From Streptomyces sp. MBT53 (GTDB lineage: Bacteria > Actinomycetota > Actinomycetes > Streptomycetales > Streptomycetaceae), in the NCBI RefSeq assembly GCF_016654115.1, contig NZ_JAEQAZ010000114.1, positions 1-34,520 on the forward strand: a DNA stretch of 34,520 bases. Direction: 5' to 3'. This document shows positions 1-6,924 of the stretch, piece by piece. The position numbers were made by a program, and so were the translations under genes. The notes beneath the pieces were generated by a model, which saw nothing but the letters and a program-made list of their open reading frames with translations, ran no database searches and was not told the origin of the DNA. The number at the start of each line of letters is the position of its first letter. Position 1 is the stretch's first letter.

Positions 1-962
1 GCGCGGGGCTGGGGGGGACGGTTCAGGTGGGCCTGCTGCTGGGGACTCCCGATCACGAGGTCGTGAGGCGTTCCTTCGGCGGCACGAGCGCGACGTCCGG
101 CCGGACCACGGTCACCGGCACCTTCGACCACCTCACCCTTCAGGGCGCGTCGACCGGCGCGGGCTGGACCAGCACGGACATCGGCGCGACCGGCCCGGGC
201 GACCCGAACGCCCGGAACGTGCCGTCGAACACCACCCAGGTGTCCCCGACCGGCACCTACACCCTCACCGGCCAGGGTGACATCGCCCCCGAGGAGAACA
301 GCCCCGACCTGGTCCAGATGGGCTTCCAGGGAGTCTTCGTCGGCCTCCTCTTCATGACGGCCCTGGGCACGCTCTTCGTGACGACCGAATACAAACGGGG
401 CCTGATCCGTACGACGTTCACGGCGACCCCGTCCCGGCTGAAGGTGCTGGCGGCGAAGGCGTCCGTCGTCGCGGCGATCACCTTCACAACAGGCCTGCTG
501 GCCACGGCAGTCGGCTACGTCTGGGCCCAACAGACCCTGCGCTCCAACGGCTTCAAGCCCCCCGAGTTCCCCGACCTGTCCCTCCTGGAGAACCCGTCCC
601 TGCGGGCGGTGGTGGGCAGCGCGGCACTCCTGTCCCTGGTGGCGGTCCTGGCCCTGTCCCTGGGAGTGGTACTGCGCAACAGCGCGGGCACGATCGCCAC
701 GGTCGTCGTCCTCGTGGTCCTCCCGCAGATCCTCTCGTTCGCCTTCCCGCTCCCCGCGGCGCAATGGCTCCTACGGGTCACCCCGGCAGCGGCCTTCGCG
801 ATCGAGCAGGGCAAGACGTACTACCCGCAGGTCCAGCACAACTGCCTCCCGGAGAGCGGCTGTTACCCCCTGACCCCGTACAACGGCCTGGCAGTCCTGG
901 TCGCCTACACCGTGGCAGCACTCCTGCTGGCGGCCTGGACGGTAAGGAGGCGAGACGCGTGA
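1..962 (+). CDS. ABC-2 type transporter permease (5' end outside window)
   Basis: Membrane subunit of an ABC exporter; the ATPase subunit is expected upstream, outside the window. The reading frame is open from base 3 with no stop before the GTG at 27, so the true start is probably off the left edge. After a polar, Thr/Gly-rich extracytoplasmic stretch there are about five hydrophobic segments. The motif EYKRGLIRTTFTATPSR follows the second visible one; EYxxGTIRTT-type loops are typical of ABC-2 permeases of the ABC transporter permease subunit/YhfI class. The protein ends in WTVRRRDA. Its stop overlaps the GTG start of the next permease by 4 bp, so the two are translationally coupled and probably form a heterodimer. 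The substrate cannot be told from sequence. Confidence 0.85.
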   Translation, partial: AGLGGTVQVGLLLGTPDHEVVRRSFGGTSATSGRTTVTGTFDHLTLQGASTGAGWTSTDIGATGPGDPNARNVPSNTTQVSPTGTYTLTGQGDIAPEENSPDLVQMGFQGVFVGLLFMTALGTLFVTTEYKRGLIRTTFTATPSRLKVLAAKASVVAAITFTTGLLATAVGYVWAQQTLRSNGFKPPEFPDLSLLENPSLRAVVGSAALLSLVAVLALSLGVVLRNSAGTIATVVVLVVLPQILSFAFPLPAAQWLLRVTPAAAFAIEQGKTYYPQVQHNCLPESGCYPLTPYNGLAVLVAYTVAALLLAAWTVRRRDA

Positions 963-1702
963 AGCGCCTCCTCCACGCCGAGTGGACCAAACTCCGCACC
1001 CTGCCCAGCACTTGGTGGCTCCTGGCGGCAACGGTCGTCCTCACGGCGGCGATCGGAGCGGCGGCGGCCTCGTCGGTCACGACCCGCATCTGCCCGTCCC
1101 CTTGCAACGCGGATACGACCAAACTGACCCTGTCGGGCGTCGAGTTGAGCCAGGCCATATGCCTCGTCCTGGGCGCCCTGTCGATAGGCGCGGAGTACAG
1201 CACGGGCACGATCCGCACGACGCTCACCGCGATGCCGAGCAGATGGCGGGTACTGGCGTCGAAGGCGGTGACGCTGTCGCTACTGACGGCGGCGGCAGGG
1301 GCGTTGGGGGTGTTGTCCTCCCTCGGCCTGGCCCGCGTGATCCTCCCGACCCCGCCGGACGGTGCCCTGCTCCGACCGGCGACGGGCTCGATCCTGATCC
1401 TGGTGCTGGTAACACTCCTGGGCCTGTCCCTGGCCACCCTGCTCCGCGACACGGCAGGCTCGATCACCCTGGGACTCGGCATCCTCTACGTCGTCCCGAT
1501 CCTGTCCCACCTGGTCAACTCCCCGACCTGGCAACACCGTCTGCAACGCTGGGCCCCGATGCCGGCGGCCCTGTCCATCCAGGCGACAAAGAACCTGAGC
1601 GACCTGGCGATCGCCCCGTGGCCGGGCCTGTCCGTCCTGGCGGCCTACGCGGTGGGCTTGTTGGGAGCCGGGGGAGTGTGGTTCAGACTGCGGGACGCGT
1701 GA
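959..1702 (+). CDS. ABC-2 type transporter permease
   Basis: Second permease subunit of the same exporter, 247 residues. The start is GTG at 959, giving VKRLLHAEWTKLRTLPS, a typical N-terminus of this family (short amphipathic helix with EWTKL..LPS before the first membrane segment). A strong Shine-Dalgarno, AAGGAGG at 944-950, sits 8 bases upstream inside the preceding gene. A longer frame reaches back to 764 but would overlap the first permease extensively. About six membrane segments are visible, with the motif EYSTGTIRTTLTAMPSR after the second, matching EYKRGLIRTT in its partner. Its end overlaps the convergent DUF397 gene by 20 bp. Substrate unknown. Confidence 0.88.
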   Translation: MKRLLHAEWTKLRTLPSTWWLLAATVVLTAAIGAAAASSVTTRICPSPCNADTTKLTLSGVELSQAICLVLGALSIGAEYSTGTIRTTLTAMPSRWRVLASKAVTLSLLTAAAGALGVLSSLGLARVILPTPPDGALLRPATGSILILVLVTLLGLSLATLLRDTAGSITLGLGILYVVPILSHLVNSPTWQHRLQRWAPMPAALSIQATKNLSDLAIAPWPGLSVLAAYAVGLLGAGGVWFRLRDA

Positions 1703-1874
1703 CGGCGCCGAGGAAGCCGGCCCAGGTGCCGGGGGTGACAGTGAGGATGGGCCCGGCGGCAACCTTGGAGTCCCGGATGTGGATGGCGGAGGGACGGGCG
1801 GCGACTTCGATGCAGTCCCCGCCCTGGCTGCCGCTGTAACTGGACTTGAACCACTGCGGTGCTGCGGTGTTCAT
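1683..1874 (-). CDS. DUF397 domain protein (copy 1)
   Basis: Small 63-residue DUF397 protein. It shows the family pattern W-F-K-S-S-Y-S near the start, then GGDCIEVA, then IRDSK, and a C-terminal W..F. Such proteins accompany XRE/DUF5753 regulators in streptomycete WhiJ/AbaA-type clusters. The start is the ATG at 1874 (MNTAAPQWFKSSYS), which overlaps the stop of the upstream DUF397 gene as ATGA (1871-1874), so translation is coupled. The frame could extend to 1904 but that would bury the start in the upstream gene. It is the last gene of a three-gene minus-strand operon and overlaps the convergent permease by 20 bp. The molecular function of DUF397 is not settled. Confidence 0.85.
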   Translation of the reverse strand: MNTAAPQWFKSSYSGSQGGDCIEVAARPSAIHIRDSKVAAGPILTVTPGTWAGFLGAVTRPAV

Positions 1875-2054
1875 TGCGTGACCGTGCCGAGGAAGACGCC
1901 CCAAGTGGCAGGAGCGACGGTGAGGATGGGCCCGGCAGCCACCTTGGAGTCACGGATGTGGATGGCGGAGGGGTGGGCGGCGACTTCGATGCAGTTGCCG
2001 CCCTCGTCACTGCTGTAAGTGGACTTCCGCCAGGCGTATGCGACTTCGATGCAG
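1800..2054. repeat. Direct repeats within and between the two DUF397 genes
   Basis: The string GCGACTTCGATGCAG occurs three times, starting at 1800, 1980 and 2040. Around the first two copies the similarity extends over most of the DUF397 coding sequence with a 180-bp offset (for example GTGAGGATGGGCCCGGC near 1740 and 1920). The third copy marks a 60-bp in-frame duplication inside the second gene. This is a record of tandem gene duplication plus unequal exchange. Confidence 0.8.
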
Positions 2055-2116
2055 TCGCCCCCCTCGTTGCTGCTGTAACTGGACTTGAACCACGCCAGCG
2101 CGTCCACAGTGTTCAT
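1871..2116 (-). CDS. DUF397 domain protein (copy 2) with duplicated N-terminal motif
   Basis: 81-residue DUF397 protein, longer than its neighbour because the N-terminal motif occurs twice: WFKSSYSSNEGGDCIEVA, then WRKSTYSSDEGGNCIEVA, exactly 20 residues apart. At DNA level the string GCGACTTCGATGCAG recurs at 1980 and 2040 (60 bp) and at 1800 in copy 1 (180 bp), which fits an in-frame internal duplication. The rest (IHIRDSKVAAGPILTV) is nearly identical to copy 1, so the two genes are tandem paralogues. The ATG at 2116 shares one base with the stop of the XRE regulator gene (TGATG). It is probably co-regulated with and partnered to that regulator. Confidence 0.85.
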   Translation of the reverse strand: MNTVDALAWFKSSYSSNEGGDCIEVAYAWRKSTYSSDEGGNCIEVAAHPSAIHIRDSKVAAGPILTVAPATWGVFLGTVTQ

Positions 2117-2934
2117 CAGTCTCCTAGCAGTCCGTCCAAGAGGCGCGCACTCTCGTCAGGAGTGAGGGCCTGTGACCGCAGCATTCCATACTTGTGGTGA
2201 TAGTCGCTGACCTCGTCGGGATCCTCTACGAGGAAGCTGGCGCGCTGCACCTCCAGCCAGACCAGGCGCTGGTGGTGAGGGGTCTCCAGCAGCACCATGG
2301 GCCCGGCGAGGCAGGCGTGCGGCGTGCGATCCATGGGCATGATCTGCACGCTCATGTGTACGGGTTCGGTGCAGTCCAGGATCTGACGGATCTGCGCCCG
2401 CATTGCCTCTGGTCCGCCGACCTGCCTCCGCAGGACGCTCTCTTCGATGATGAAGTGGCCCACGGGGGGTTGCTCGCGCTGCCAGATCAACTGCCGTTCC
2501 ATCCGGTTGTCCACCCACTGCTCAGCAGTCTCGTTCCCGAGCCGTGGATACCGGTACTCGAACATGGCGCGGCAGTAGTCCCTGGTCTGGAGCAGCCCAG
2601 GGATCACCTGGCTCTCATACGACAGAATGCTGAGCGCCTCCTGCTCGTTGTCGGCCAGCTCCTGAGCGAACTGTGGCATCCGCTCCCGAACGGGCAACTT
2701 GTCCACCAGCGCGAACAACGCCTCACCCGTACCCAGCAGTTCGTCGAACTGCTTCGCCCGGTCCTCCTGGAGTGCGAGCCGGCCCTGCTCGATGGACCTG
2801 AGGGTGTCGATGTGCACCCTCGCGATCTCGGCGAACCGCTCCTGCGTGTACCCCGCCTTCCTCCGGAAATGGGCGACCAGCCCACCCACCGCTTCCCAAG
2901 TGCCGACCTTCTTAGGCCTCTTCGCCGATTGCAT
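2116..2934 (-). CDS. XRE-family regulator with DUF5753 (WhiJ-type)
   Basis: 272-residue DNA-binding regulator. Residues about 14-70 form an XRE helix-turn-helix (LVAHFRRKAGYTQERFAE, then LRSIEQGRL). Residues about 90-265 form the DUF5753 domain, recognisable by SYESQVIPGLLQT, EYRYPR, MERQ and a C-terminal YHHKYGMLRSQAL. This is the WhiJ/Scr1 class of Streptomyces, usually encoded with DUF397 proteins and a HATPase protein, as here. The chosen start is ATG 2934, preceded by GAAAGGGA; an upstream in-frame start at 2988 would run into the palindrome. It probably binds the inverted repeat at 2973-3007 and represses itself and perhaps the divergent HATPase gene. The effector is unknown. Confidence 0.9.
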   Translation of the reverse strand: MQSAKRPKKVGTWEAVGGLVAHFRRKAGYTQERFAEIARVHIDTLRSIEQGRLALQEDRAKQFDELLGTGEALFALVDKLPVRERMPQFAQELADNEQEALSILSYESQVIPGLLQTRDYCRAMFEYRYPRLGNETAEQWVDNRMERQLIWQREQPPVGHFIIEESVLRRQVGGPEAMRAQIRQILDCTEPVHMSVQIMPMDRTPHACLAGPMVLLETPHHQRLVWLEVQRASFLVEDPDEVSDYHHKYGMLRSQALTPDESARLLDGLLGD

Positions 2935-2972
2935 GCGTGTCCCTTTCCCCCGCGCACACCCGAAGACGTCGT

Positions 2973-3007
2973 AGTGAGGTCGTAGCAAAAAGAACTACGA
3001 CCTCACT
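2973..3007. promoter_or_regulatory. 13-bp perfect inverted repeat, candidate operator of the XRE regulator
   Basis: The arms are 2973-2985 (AGTGAGGTCGTAG) and 2995-3007 (CTACGACCTCACT), perfect complements, with the 9-base spacer CAAAAAGAA. A further GTCGTAG lies just left at 2968-2974. The element sits between the divergent XRE and HATPase genes. A GATAGT hexamer at 3019-3024 could be the -10 of the HATPase gene, putting the right arm over its -35. Placement and symmetry are seen; binding by the neighbouring regulator is inferred. Confidence 0.7.
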
Positions 3008-3046
3008 CACTGACCCACGATAGTGACTCCCTGTGACAGTGGTCCC

Positions 3047-3460
3047 GTGAACGAACAACTCCAACAAGGCCACACCCGCGAGGCGTTCTACCGCCGGGAC
3101 CGCAGATCGGTCGCCCTGGCCCGCGACTTCACGCGGGAGACGCTCACCGCCTGGTCCGCCACCGAGCGGAGCGACGACGTGCTGCTCTGCGTAAGCGAGT
3201 TGGCGACCAACGCGATCCTCCACGGCGTACCGCCGGGCCGGGGGTTCGCCGTACACCTGTCCCTGCACCCCGACGGAGTCCTCCGTGTCGAGGTCCACGA
3301 CAGTGGCACCACAGAACTCCGCAAGGTGCGTACGCCGTACCGGCAACTGGACGCGGAGGAGGGGCGGGGCCTGATGCTGGTCGCCGCGCTGTCGGACAAG
3401 TGGGGCGTGGGGCAACGGGACCCTGGCACGGTCGTGTGGTACGAGTTCGCGCTCAGGTGA
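3047..3460 (+). CDS. HATPase-fold ATP-binding protein (anti-sigma/serine kinase-like)
   Basis: Single-domain GHKL ATPase of 137 residues, like the RsbW/SpoIIAB-related proteins abundant in Streptomyces. The N box is ELATNAILHG, followed by a G1-like VHDSG and a G2-like GRGLMLVAAL. No phosphoacceptor or other domain is present. It is divergent from the XRE/DUF397 operon, the usual place for the third member of WhiJ/AbaA-type clusters. The start was put at GTG 3047 because a GATAGT hexamer at 3019-3024 would place transcription initiation near 3031; GTG 3023 (eight residues longer) is possible. No clear Shine-Dalgarno is seen. The 3' end overlaps the convergent DUF1772 gene by 8 bp. Whether it phosphorylates an anti-sigma factor antagonist cannot be told. 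Confidence 0.87.
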   Translation: MNEQLQQGHTREAFYRRDRRSVALARDFTRETLTAWSATERSDDVLLCVSELATNAILHGVPPGRGFAVHLSLHPDGVLRVEVHDSGTTELRKVRTPYRQLDAEEGRGLMLVAALSDKWGVGQRDPGTVVWYEFALR

Positions 3461-3899
3461 GGGCCGCGGCCAGGAAGGCGAACGCGGCGACGATGATCGC
3501 GACGCGGACGTAGTGGTACCGGTCCCAGCGGTTCAACTGCTCCTTCCAGTCGGCGGGCCGGTTCTCGGGGGTCCAGGTCTTGCCCCGGTTGTTGATCGGG
3601 ACGAGCAGCAGGATCGACATGACCACGCTCACGACCAGCAGCGCGGCGGCGGTGACGACGAGGCCGGCGCCGGAGTGGTGCCATTCGGCGACGGCCCAGA
3701 CCGCGCTGAGGACGAGCGAGCCGATGTACCAGAACGGCATGACGGCGCCGAGCATCCGGCCCCCGTGGGCGCGGGCGAGCTGGCCGCTGTCGTCGGGGAG
3801 GGCGTTGAAGATCCGGTTCATGACGAAGGCGACGGAGAACTCCACCCCGACCATCACGCCGACGACCACGGTGGTGAAGACCTCAAGTGCGGTGAGCAT
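3453..3899 (-). CDS. DUF1772-like small integral membrane protein
   Basis: 148 residues with four hydrophobic segments: near residues 5-28, 50-72, 78-102 and the C-terminus (YVRVAIIVAAFAFLAAA). The loop VPINNRGKTW followed by a WDRYHYVR stretch is typical of DUF1772 (anthrone oxygenase-like) proteins; W-x-R-W/Y-N-R-W-D-type motifs mark the family. GGGAGAG lies about 6 bases before the ATG. It is transcribed divergently from a TetR regulator across CTAGC palindromes, so it is the probable target of that repressor. Some DUF1772 proteins are tied to oxidative steps in polyketide pathways, but no such cluster is visible here. Confidence 0.8.
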   Translation of the reverse strand: MLTALEVFTTVVVGVMVGVEFSVAFVMNRIFNALPDDSGQLARAHGGRMLGAVMPFWYIGSLVLSAVWAVAEWHHSGAGLVVTAAALLVVSVVMSILLLVPINNRGKTWTPENRPADWKEQLNRWDRYHYVRVAIIVAAFAFLAAALT

Positions 3900-3917
3900 G
3901 ACGACTCTCCCTCATTT

Positions 3918-3981
3918 CTAGCGTTGCTAGCTGATGATGCAACGCTAGCCCTACTGCCGCTCGAATGTCTAGCGGTGCTAG
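3918..3981. promoter_or_regulatory. CTAGC-N3-GCTAG palindromes, candidate TetR operators
   Basis: Two copies of the 13-mer CTAGCGKTGCTAG occur: 3918-3930 (centre GTT) and 3969-3981 (centre GGT). A half-site, GCAACGCTAG at 3939-3948, is the exact reverse complement of 3918-3927. The second box ends inside TAGGAT (3979-3984), a good -10 whose predicted start point is the A of the TetR ATG at 3991, implying a leaderless mRNA. The first box covers the likely promoter of the DUF1772 gene. Autorepression plus repression of the divergent gene is the natural reading. Confidence 0.75.
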
Positions 3982-3990
3982 GATCGAATC

Positions 3991-4569
3991 ATGTCGGTAC
4001 AGGAACGCAAGGAGCGCGAACGGGCGGGCCGCGAGCGCCTCATCTTGGCGACGGCCCGCGAACTCGCCGAACAGCAGGGCTGGGACGCGGTCACGACCCG
4101 CCGTCTCGCGGAGCGCATCGAGTACAGCCAGCCCGTCCTCTACAGCCACTTCCGCGGCAAACGCGAGATCATCGGCGCCGTCGCCCTCCAGGGCGCCGCC
4201 GAGATGGCCGTAGAGCTGCGGGCCGCGGCCTCCGCGGCGGACGGCCCGCGCGCCCGGGCCGCCGCTCTCGCCCGCGCCTACCTCGACTTCGCCGAGCGCA
4301 ACCCGGCGGTCTACGACGCGATGTTCCAGCTCGACGGCGGCCTGGCGTTCGCGCAGGAGGATACCCCGGCGCCGATGAAGGACGCCTTCGCCGCGCTGCT
4401 GGAGAACCTCGACGCGGTCGCGGGGGAGGGCGTCCAACCGGGCCTGTTCGCCGAGGTGTTCTGGGCTTCCCTGCACGGCCTGGCCACCCTGACCCGAGCG
4501 GGACGCCTGCCCCCGGCCGATGCCGAACGAAGGACCCGGCTGCTGGTGGACCGCCTCGCCGTGGTCTGA
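3991..4569 (+). CDS. TetR/AcrR-family transcriptional regulator
   Basis: 192-residue repressor. The N-terminal HTH spans about residues 10-58 (ILATARELAEQQGWDAVTTR, then RIEYSQPVLYSHFRGKREII), a textbook TetR DNA-binding domain. The C-terminal half is helical and resembles the WHG/TetR_C_13-type ligand domain (ALARAYLDFAERNPAVYDAMF). It is divergent from the DUF1772 membrane protein gene with palindromes in the 91-bp gap, so it most likely represses that gene and itself. The start is ATG 3991; no Shine-Dalgarno is seen, and a -10 ending 6 bases upstream suggests leaderless expression. The ligand is unknown. Confidence 0.92.
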   Translation: MSVQERKERERAGRERLILATARELAEQQGWDAVTTRRLAERIEYSQPVLYSHFRGKREIIGAVALQGAAEMAVELRAAASAADGPRARAAALARAYLDFAERNPAVYDAMFQLDGGLAFAQEDTPAPMKDAFAALLENLDAVAGEGVQPGLFAEVFWASLHGLATLTRAGRLPPADAERRTRLLVDRLAVV

Positions 4570-4606
4570 CACCGCGAACCTCTGGCTCAGCTACTCGGTG
4601 ATACCG

Positions 4607-4636
4607 TATAGTGGTACTCGGTACTACACAGTACCG
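4607..4636 (+). promoter_or_regulatory. Promoter -10 and inverted repeat upstream of PadR gene
   Basis: TATAGT at 4607-4612 matches the actinobacterial -10 pattern TAnnnT. It is followed by the inverted repeat CGGTACT (4619-4625) / AGTACCG (4630-4636) with a 4-base spacer. A third GGTACT half lies at 4613-4618. The repeat covers the predicted transcription start, a suitable place for PadR autorepression. Binding is inferred. Confidence 0.6.
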
Positions 4637-4661
4637 GGAACGGGCGGAGCGGAGACCGGCG

Positions 4662-4988
4662 ATGGACGACCTGACGGAGATGCTGAAGGGCACCCTTGAG
4701 GGCTGCGTGCTCGAGATCATCGGCGCTGAGGAGACCTACGGGTACGCCATCACACGCCGGCTGAATGAACTCGGCTTCGCCGACGTCATCGAGGGCACGG
4801 TCTACACGATCCTGCTGCGACTCGAGAAGAACGGGCTCGTCGAGGTGACGAAGCGACCGTCAGGGGTGGGACCGCCGCGCAAGTTCTACGCGCTCAACGC
4901 AGCGGGACGCACAGAGCTCACGCGCTTCTGGGCGAAATGGGACTACCTCTCCGCACGCATCAACAAGCTGAAGGAGGGCGGGCGATGA
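4662..4988 (+). CDS. PadR-family transcriptional regulator
   Basis: 108-residue winged-helix regulator of the PadR type: MLKGTLEGCVLEII, then YGYAITRRLNELGF, then EGTVYTILLRLEKNGLV and PPRKFYALNAAGR, which are the family's landmark stretches in order. The start is ATG 4662, with GGAG 7 bases upstream; a GTG at 4611 would lie within the promoter. It overlaps the next gene by ATGA (4985-4988), so it forms an operon with the two DUF1048 genes, a common pairing in actinobacteria and Firmicutes. It likely represses its own operon through the repeat at 4613-4636. Confidence 0.93.
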   Translation: MDDLTEMLKGTLEGCVLEIIGAEETYGYAITRRLNELGFADVIEGTVYTILLRLEKNGLVEVTKRPSGVGPPRKFYALNAAGRTELTRFWAKWDYLSARINKLKEGGR

Positions 4989-5341
4989 ACTACTGGCAGA
5001 CCATCACCGGCAGCGACCTCACCCGGGAATGGAAGGGCTTCGAAGCCCGGGCCGAGGCATTGCCGGACGACCACCGGGCGGCATGGGAGGAGATCAAGGT
5101 CCACCTCACCCCGTACTCGGGCTTCACGGGCCGCAACTTGATGCCGATCGCCGACGGCGCCCTGGCGCTGCTCGAGGAGACCGCGGCGGACGGCCAGAGC
5201 ATTCACGACGTACTGGGCGACGACGTCGCGGGCTTCTGCGCGGCGCTGGCCGGCGGAGAGGGAACCCGGAGCTATCGCGACCGGTGGCGCGAGCAGTTGA
5301 ACCGGAACGTCGCCCGGAAATTGGCCCGGCTGGGAGGCTGA
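4985..5341 (+). CDS. DUF1048 domain protein (first of two)
   Basis: 118-residue soluble helical protein. Family features are LPDDHRAAWEEIK near residue 25, a central ALLEETAADGQSIHDVLGDD, and a C-terminal SYRDRWREQLNR. The start is ATG 4985, overlapping the PadR stop by 4 bp. The second DUF1048 gene starts one base after its stop codon. DUF1048 proteins are usually encoded beside PadR regulators; their biochemical role is not known. The two copies align throughout but share only part of their residues, so the duplication is old. Confidence 0.85.
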   Translation: MNYWQTITGSDLTREWKGFEARAEALPDDHRAAWEEIKVHLTPYSGFTGRNLMPIADGALALLEETAADGQSIHDVLGDDVAGFCAALAGGEGTRSYRDRWREQLNRNVARKLARLGG

Positions 5342-5342
5342 C

Positions 5343-5669
5343 GTGGGAATTCAGAACATCATCGAGGGCAAGAAGCACTGGCGGGCACACATGGCGCGGG
5401 TCAAGGCGCTCCCGCCGGACTACCAGATCGTCTACAAGGAAATCCAGAAGTACTACTTCAAGGTCGGCCCCGTCGAGCTGCCCGACCTGACCCTGCTCCC
5501 GGGAATCGTCGAATTCTTCGAGGAGGGCGCCGCGGACGGCAAGGGAGTCCTGGAACTCATCGGCACCGACGTCGCCGCCTTCGCCGACGACCTGATCAAG
5601 GACCAGCGCACCTACGGGGACATCTATCGGGAGTCCCTCAGTGGGAAGCCCGGTACGGCAGGGAAGTAG
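5343..5669 (+). CDS. DUF1048 domain protein (second of two)
   Basis: 108 residues with the same layout as its neighbour: LPPDYQIVYKEIQKYYF, then EGAADGKGVLELIGTDVAAF, then TYGDIYRESL. The start is GTG 5343, directly after the previous stop. No membrane segment or signal peptide is present. It probably acts together with, or as a heteromer with, the first DUF1048 protein. The last 32 bp overlap the 3' end of the convergent MFS gene. Function unknown. Confidence 0.85.
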   Translation: MGIQNIIEGKKHWRAHMARVKALPPDYQIVYKEIQKYYFKVGPVELPDLTLLPGIVEFFEEGAADGKGVLELIGTDVAAFADDLIKDQRTYGDIYRESLSGKPGTAGK

Positions 5670-6870
5670 GCCCGACGGGCTCGGCCGAGGGGAGGCCGTT
5701 GCCCGGTGCGGTCGGTTCGGGCAGCCCCCGGAACAGCAGCCAGCTCAGCACCGGCAGCACGATCAGCGGGGTCAGCGCCGTCCGCAGGGACGTCGCGTCG
5801 GCGACCGCCCCGATCAGGGGAGTGACCATGCCGCCGATGCTGACGGTCAGGCCGAGTGTGATGCCGCTGGCCGTGCCGACGCGGGTGGGCAAGTAGTCCT
5901 GGCCGAGGGTGACATGCAGGGAGAAGGGGACGTAGAGGGCGAGCGACGCCAGCGCCACGAAGACGTAGAACGCGGGGCCGGGGACGAACACCGTGCCCGC
6001 GATGGCGGGGATCGTCAGCACGTACGACCAGCGGGCGACCGTCACCCGGTCCCAGCGGCCCGCGAGGTTTCCGCCCACCACGGAGCCCAGGGCGCCCCCG
6101 AGGTAGAGAACGAACAGCGCCAGCGTGCCGGACGCCGTACCGCCTCCCATGCGCTGCTGGGCGTAGAGCGAGATGAAGGTGCTCAGGCCGATGAACTCGA
6201 TGGAGCGGAGGACCACGGACAGCGAGAGCCGGACGAACGACGCCTTGTCGTCGGTGCCGACCGGGACCGTGCCGTGGGTGGCGCCACTCTCCCGCCTCCC
6301 CAGCGCGCGCAGCACCGGCAGGCACAGCACGCTGCCGGCGAGGGCGGGAAGCACGAGCAGCGGTGACAGGCGCAGGCCGCCGGTGGCGATCACGCCGCTG
6401 ACCATGAGCGGCGCGGCGGCGAAACCGAGGTTGCCGCCGACCGAGAACCAGCCCATCGCGCTGTGGCTGCCCCCGCTCACGAGCCGGGCGACCCGGGCGG
6501 ACTCCGGGTGGTACGCGGCGACCCCGACACCGGACACGGCCACGAACACCAGGGTGAGCGCGTAGGAGCCGGTCAGGCCGCTCAGCGCGATGCCGAGTCC
6601 GCCGAGGACCGTGCTCAGCGGCAGGATCCACGGCATCGCCCAGCGGTCGGTCAGCAGACCGAACACCGGCTGCGCCACCGAGGAGAGCAGGGACGCGGCG
6701 AGCACGATGCCCGACACCGCGGCATAGCTGTAGGCGCGCTCGGCGACGAAGAAGGGAATGAGCGCGGCGACCGCGCCCTGGTAGATGTCCACACAGGCAT
6801 GGCCGACCGCCAGCAGCGTGATCGCCTTGTTCCGGGACGCGTTGATGCTTGAGCTGTTGATCCTTGACAT
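5638..6870 (-). CDS. MFS transporter
   Basis: 410-residue major facilitator with about 12 hydrophobic segments in two halves. The N-terminus is MSRINSSSINASRNKAITLL, then GHACVDIYQGAVAALIPFF, resembling the fosmidomycin-resistance (Fsr-like) exporters, which share the H-x-x-x-D-x-x-x-G start of helix 1. The loop GLLTDRWAMPW after helix 2 corresponds to the MFS G-x-x-x-D-R-x-G/x motif. ATG 6870 was chosen; the frame extends to 7137 but that part overlaps the divergent AraC gene and reads as non-membrane, Arg-rich sequence. It is divergent from the AraC regulator over 54 bp, so probably controlled by it. The substrate is not evident. Confidence 0.88.
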   Translation of the reverse strand: MSRINSSSINASRNKAITLLAVGHACVDIYQGAVAALIPFFVAERAYSYAAVSGIVLAASLLSSVAQPVFGLLTDRWAMPWILPLSTVLGGLGIALSGLTGSYALTLVFVAVSGVGVAAYHPESARVARLVSGGSHSAMGWFSVGGNLGFAAAPLMVSGVIATGGLRLSPLLVLPALAGSVLCLPVLRALGRRESGATHGTVPVGTDDKASFVRLSLSVVLRSIEFIGLSTFISLYAQQRMGGGTASGTLALFVLYLGGALGSVVGGNLAGRWDRVTVARWSYVLTIPAIAGTVFVPGPAFYVFVALASLALYVPFSLHVTLGQDYLPTRVGTASGITLGLTVSIGGMVTPLIGAVADATSLRTALTPLIVLPVLSWLLFRGLPEPTAPGNGLPSAEPVGPTSLPYRASH

Positions 6871-6890
6871 ATCGCCATGCTCATCGCTGG

Positions 6891-6916
6891 GCGACCTGTC
6901 GCGCTTCCGATAAACT
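6891..6916 (+). promoter_or_regulatory. Short palindrome and -10 between MFS and AraC genes
   Basis: GCGAC-CT-GTCGC at 6891-6902 is a perfect 12-base palindrome. TAAACT at 6911-6916 fits a -10 for the AraC gene with a predicted start point 1-2 bases before its ATG at 6925, hence probably leaderless. No good -35 is seen. The whole divergent region is only 54 bp, so one bound regulator could affect both promoters. Confidence 0.4.
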
Positions 6917-6924
6917 GCCAGACA

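Noticed and set aside
764..958. Longer N-terminus for the second ABC permease
   Set aside because: It would overlap the first permease by nearly 200 bp; GTG 959 has an ideal Shine-Dalgarno and the family-typical N-terminus.
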